From positions 62,001-126,000 of the forward strand of contig PAJV01000020.1 of NCBI GenBank assembly GCA_002706765.1: a stretch of DNA of 64,000 nucleotides, written 5' to 3'. This DNA is from Gimesia sp. (GTDB taxonomy: Bacteria; Planctomycetota; Planctomycetia; Planctomycetales; Planctomycetaceae). Below the pieces are notes generated by a model, which saw nothing but the letters and a program-made list of their open reading frames with translations, had not been told where the DNA came from and made no database searches. The translations under genes were made by a program, and so were the position numbers. This document shows, piece after piece, positions 63,194 through 64,000 of this stretch (position 1 is its first letter; the number at the start of each line of letters is the position of its first letter).

Positions 63194-64000
63194 TCAGGTT
63201 GTTTCCAGCACCAGCCAGCGGCTGAGTATTTCCGGATCGGCTTCAATTGTTTTACAGGCACCGGATATTTCTTTTCCTCGAGAACCCAGCAGAGAACTGA
63301 AGCTGAATCGATTCGAGGTACTGTTTTCTTCGCGAGTCGTCACGAGAACAGTGCGCGTGCGTGGCGAGGCATTTTCAACGACAATATTTGCAAATTCACC
63401 CAGTGCTGAGGTATTTCCCGGATCCAGAGTTGCCAGAAAGTCCAGCAGATACTCCAGCCCCTGTGAACCAATGCCAACTTCCAGGACCTCCAGGGTTCCT
63501 GCCTGTGTAACAAGTGTCAGTTTCGTGTCCCGACTGTTCTTGAGATGCTCCCGGCACAGTGTTCCCACAAAAGAAACGGCCCACTCCACACGTTCCCGCT
63601 GCTGCTGTTTCGCATTTCCCGGCTGCCATAAATCCAGACCGATCACCAGATCATAGTTTCGATTCTGGTGGTACTCCTGGACCATCAATTCCCCCTGCCG
63701 GGCGGAACTGCGCCAGTGGATGGCCCGCTGACTGTCTCCGGTTCGATACTCGCGAATATGATTGAATTCGTCATCAAAGACGCCACGCCGACTGCGATTC
63801 TGTTGTGCCAGCTCAGCAAGGGAGAAAAAGTCTTCTGACCAGTTCGAACTCAATCGACCAATCTGAGGATGTACGATAATTTCATTCTGTTCGTTAAAAA
63901 CAGCCCCGCGTTTGACGAGTCCCAGTGGATAACGAGTTGATACGTGTAGCGGCCCAAATTGATAAATACCGCGATGCATCAGTTTGACATAATAATGAGC
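63194..64000 (-). CDS. DUF58 protein, C-terminal part (cut by window edge)
   Basis: Open to the right edge; 268 codons are visible (the first complete codon is GCT at 63998-64000), with an internal Met at 63979. HRGIYQFGPLHVSTRYPLG, then REYRTGDSQRAIHWRSSARQ and the NRNYDLVIGLDLWQPG stretch mark a DUF58 domain of the larger membrane-anchored type. The N-terminal helices and probably a moxR gene lie beyond the window. Pairs with the transglutaminase gene downstream, gap 32 bases. Distinct from the DUF58 protein at 29597-30502. Confidence 0.9.
   Translation of the reverse strand, partial: AHYYVKLMHRGIYQFGPLHVSTRYPLGLVKRGAVFNEQNEIIVHPQIGRLSSNWSEDFFSLAELAQQNRSRRGVFDDEFNHIREYRTGDSQRAIHWRSSARQGELMVQEYHQNRNYDLVIGLDLWQPGNAKQQQRERVEWAVSFVGTLCREHLKNSRDTKLTLVTQAGTLEVLEVGIGSQGLEYLLDFLATLDPGNTSALGEFANIVVENASPRTRTVLVTTREENSTSNRFSFSSLLGSRGKEISGACKTIEADPEILSRWLVLETT

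Overview
The window reads as a planctomycete chromosome segment, most likely Gimesia or a close relative (inference from gene families and order, not from a marker gene). The supporting signs are a DUF1549/DUF1553 protein with a CxxCH motif, a very large secreted PQQ-type beta-propeller protein, EF-hand arrays, a MoxR/DUF58/von Willebrand A operon, a Tat-signal TIM-barrel protein and heavy use of TTG/GTG starts. I saw no tRNA or rRNA gene, insertion sequence, prophage or CRISPR array. Every ORF called is intact except the two cut by the window ends.

Region 1 (1-4362, minus strand) is the upstream half of the F-type ATP synthase operon, atpZ - atpI-like - atpB - atpE - atpF - atpH - atpA, with atpA running off the left edge. 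A promoter-like element lies just upstream of atpZ. An almost empty 0.9 kb gap follows. Region 2 (5169-16143) is housekeeping: a DUF4912 protein, a radical SAM protein, ilvN-ilvC for branched-chain amino acids (ilvC with a textbook terminator), recJ behind a near-consensus promoter, and convergent to recJ a 1454-residue secreted two-propeller protein with a methyltransferase-like domain in the middle.

Region 3 (16144-42876, plus strand) is the centrepiece. Seventeen genes are packed with 4-base overlaps or gaps of at most about 40 bases and end at one strong terminator. Order: DUF1549/1553 protein, EF-hand protein, coiled-coil membrane protein, binding protein and permease of an iron-type ABC transporter, its ATPase fused to a TM segment and an NHL propeller, a double-vWA membrane protein, MoxR ATPase, DUF58 protein, BatA-like vWA protein, two tandem copies of a module (exported/membrane sensor-like protein + ABC-2 ATPase + ABC-2 permease), and a Tat-exported sugar-isomerase-like protein. 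I infer an envelope-located, AAA+/vWA-controlled system with three ABC units; substrate and purpose are unknown. This is the best candidate for an undescribed system here.

Region 4 (42900-53763) is mixed: leuB, a small membrane protein, a carbohydrate-binding-like protein, a compact UvrA paralogue, small orphan genes, a TPR protein, comEC and a glycosidase-like propeller. Region 5 (53922-60830) is a Yej-type oligopeptide ABC transporter (fused ATPase, lipoprotein binding protein, two permeases) with a CAP-domain protein inside it and stem-loops on both sides of the binding-protein gene. Region 6 (60840-64000, minus strand) is a DUF58 protein (cut by the right edge) followed by a TgpA-type transglutaminase, a second MoxR-type neighbourhood.
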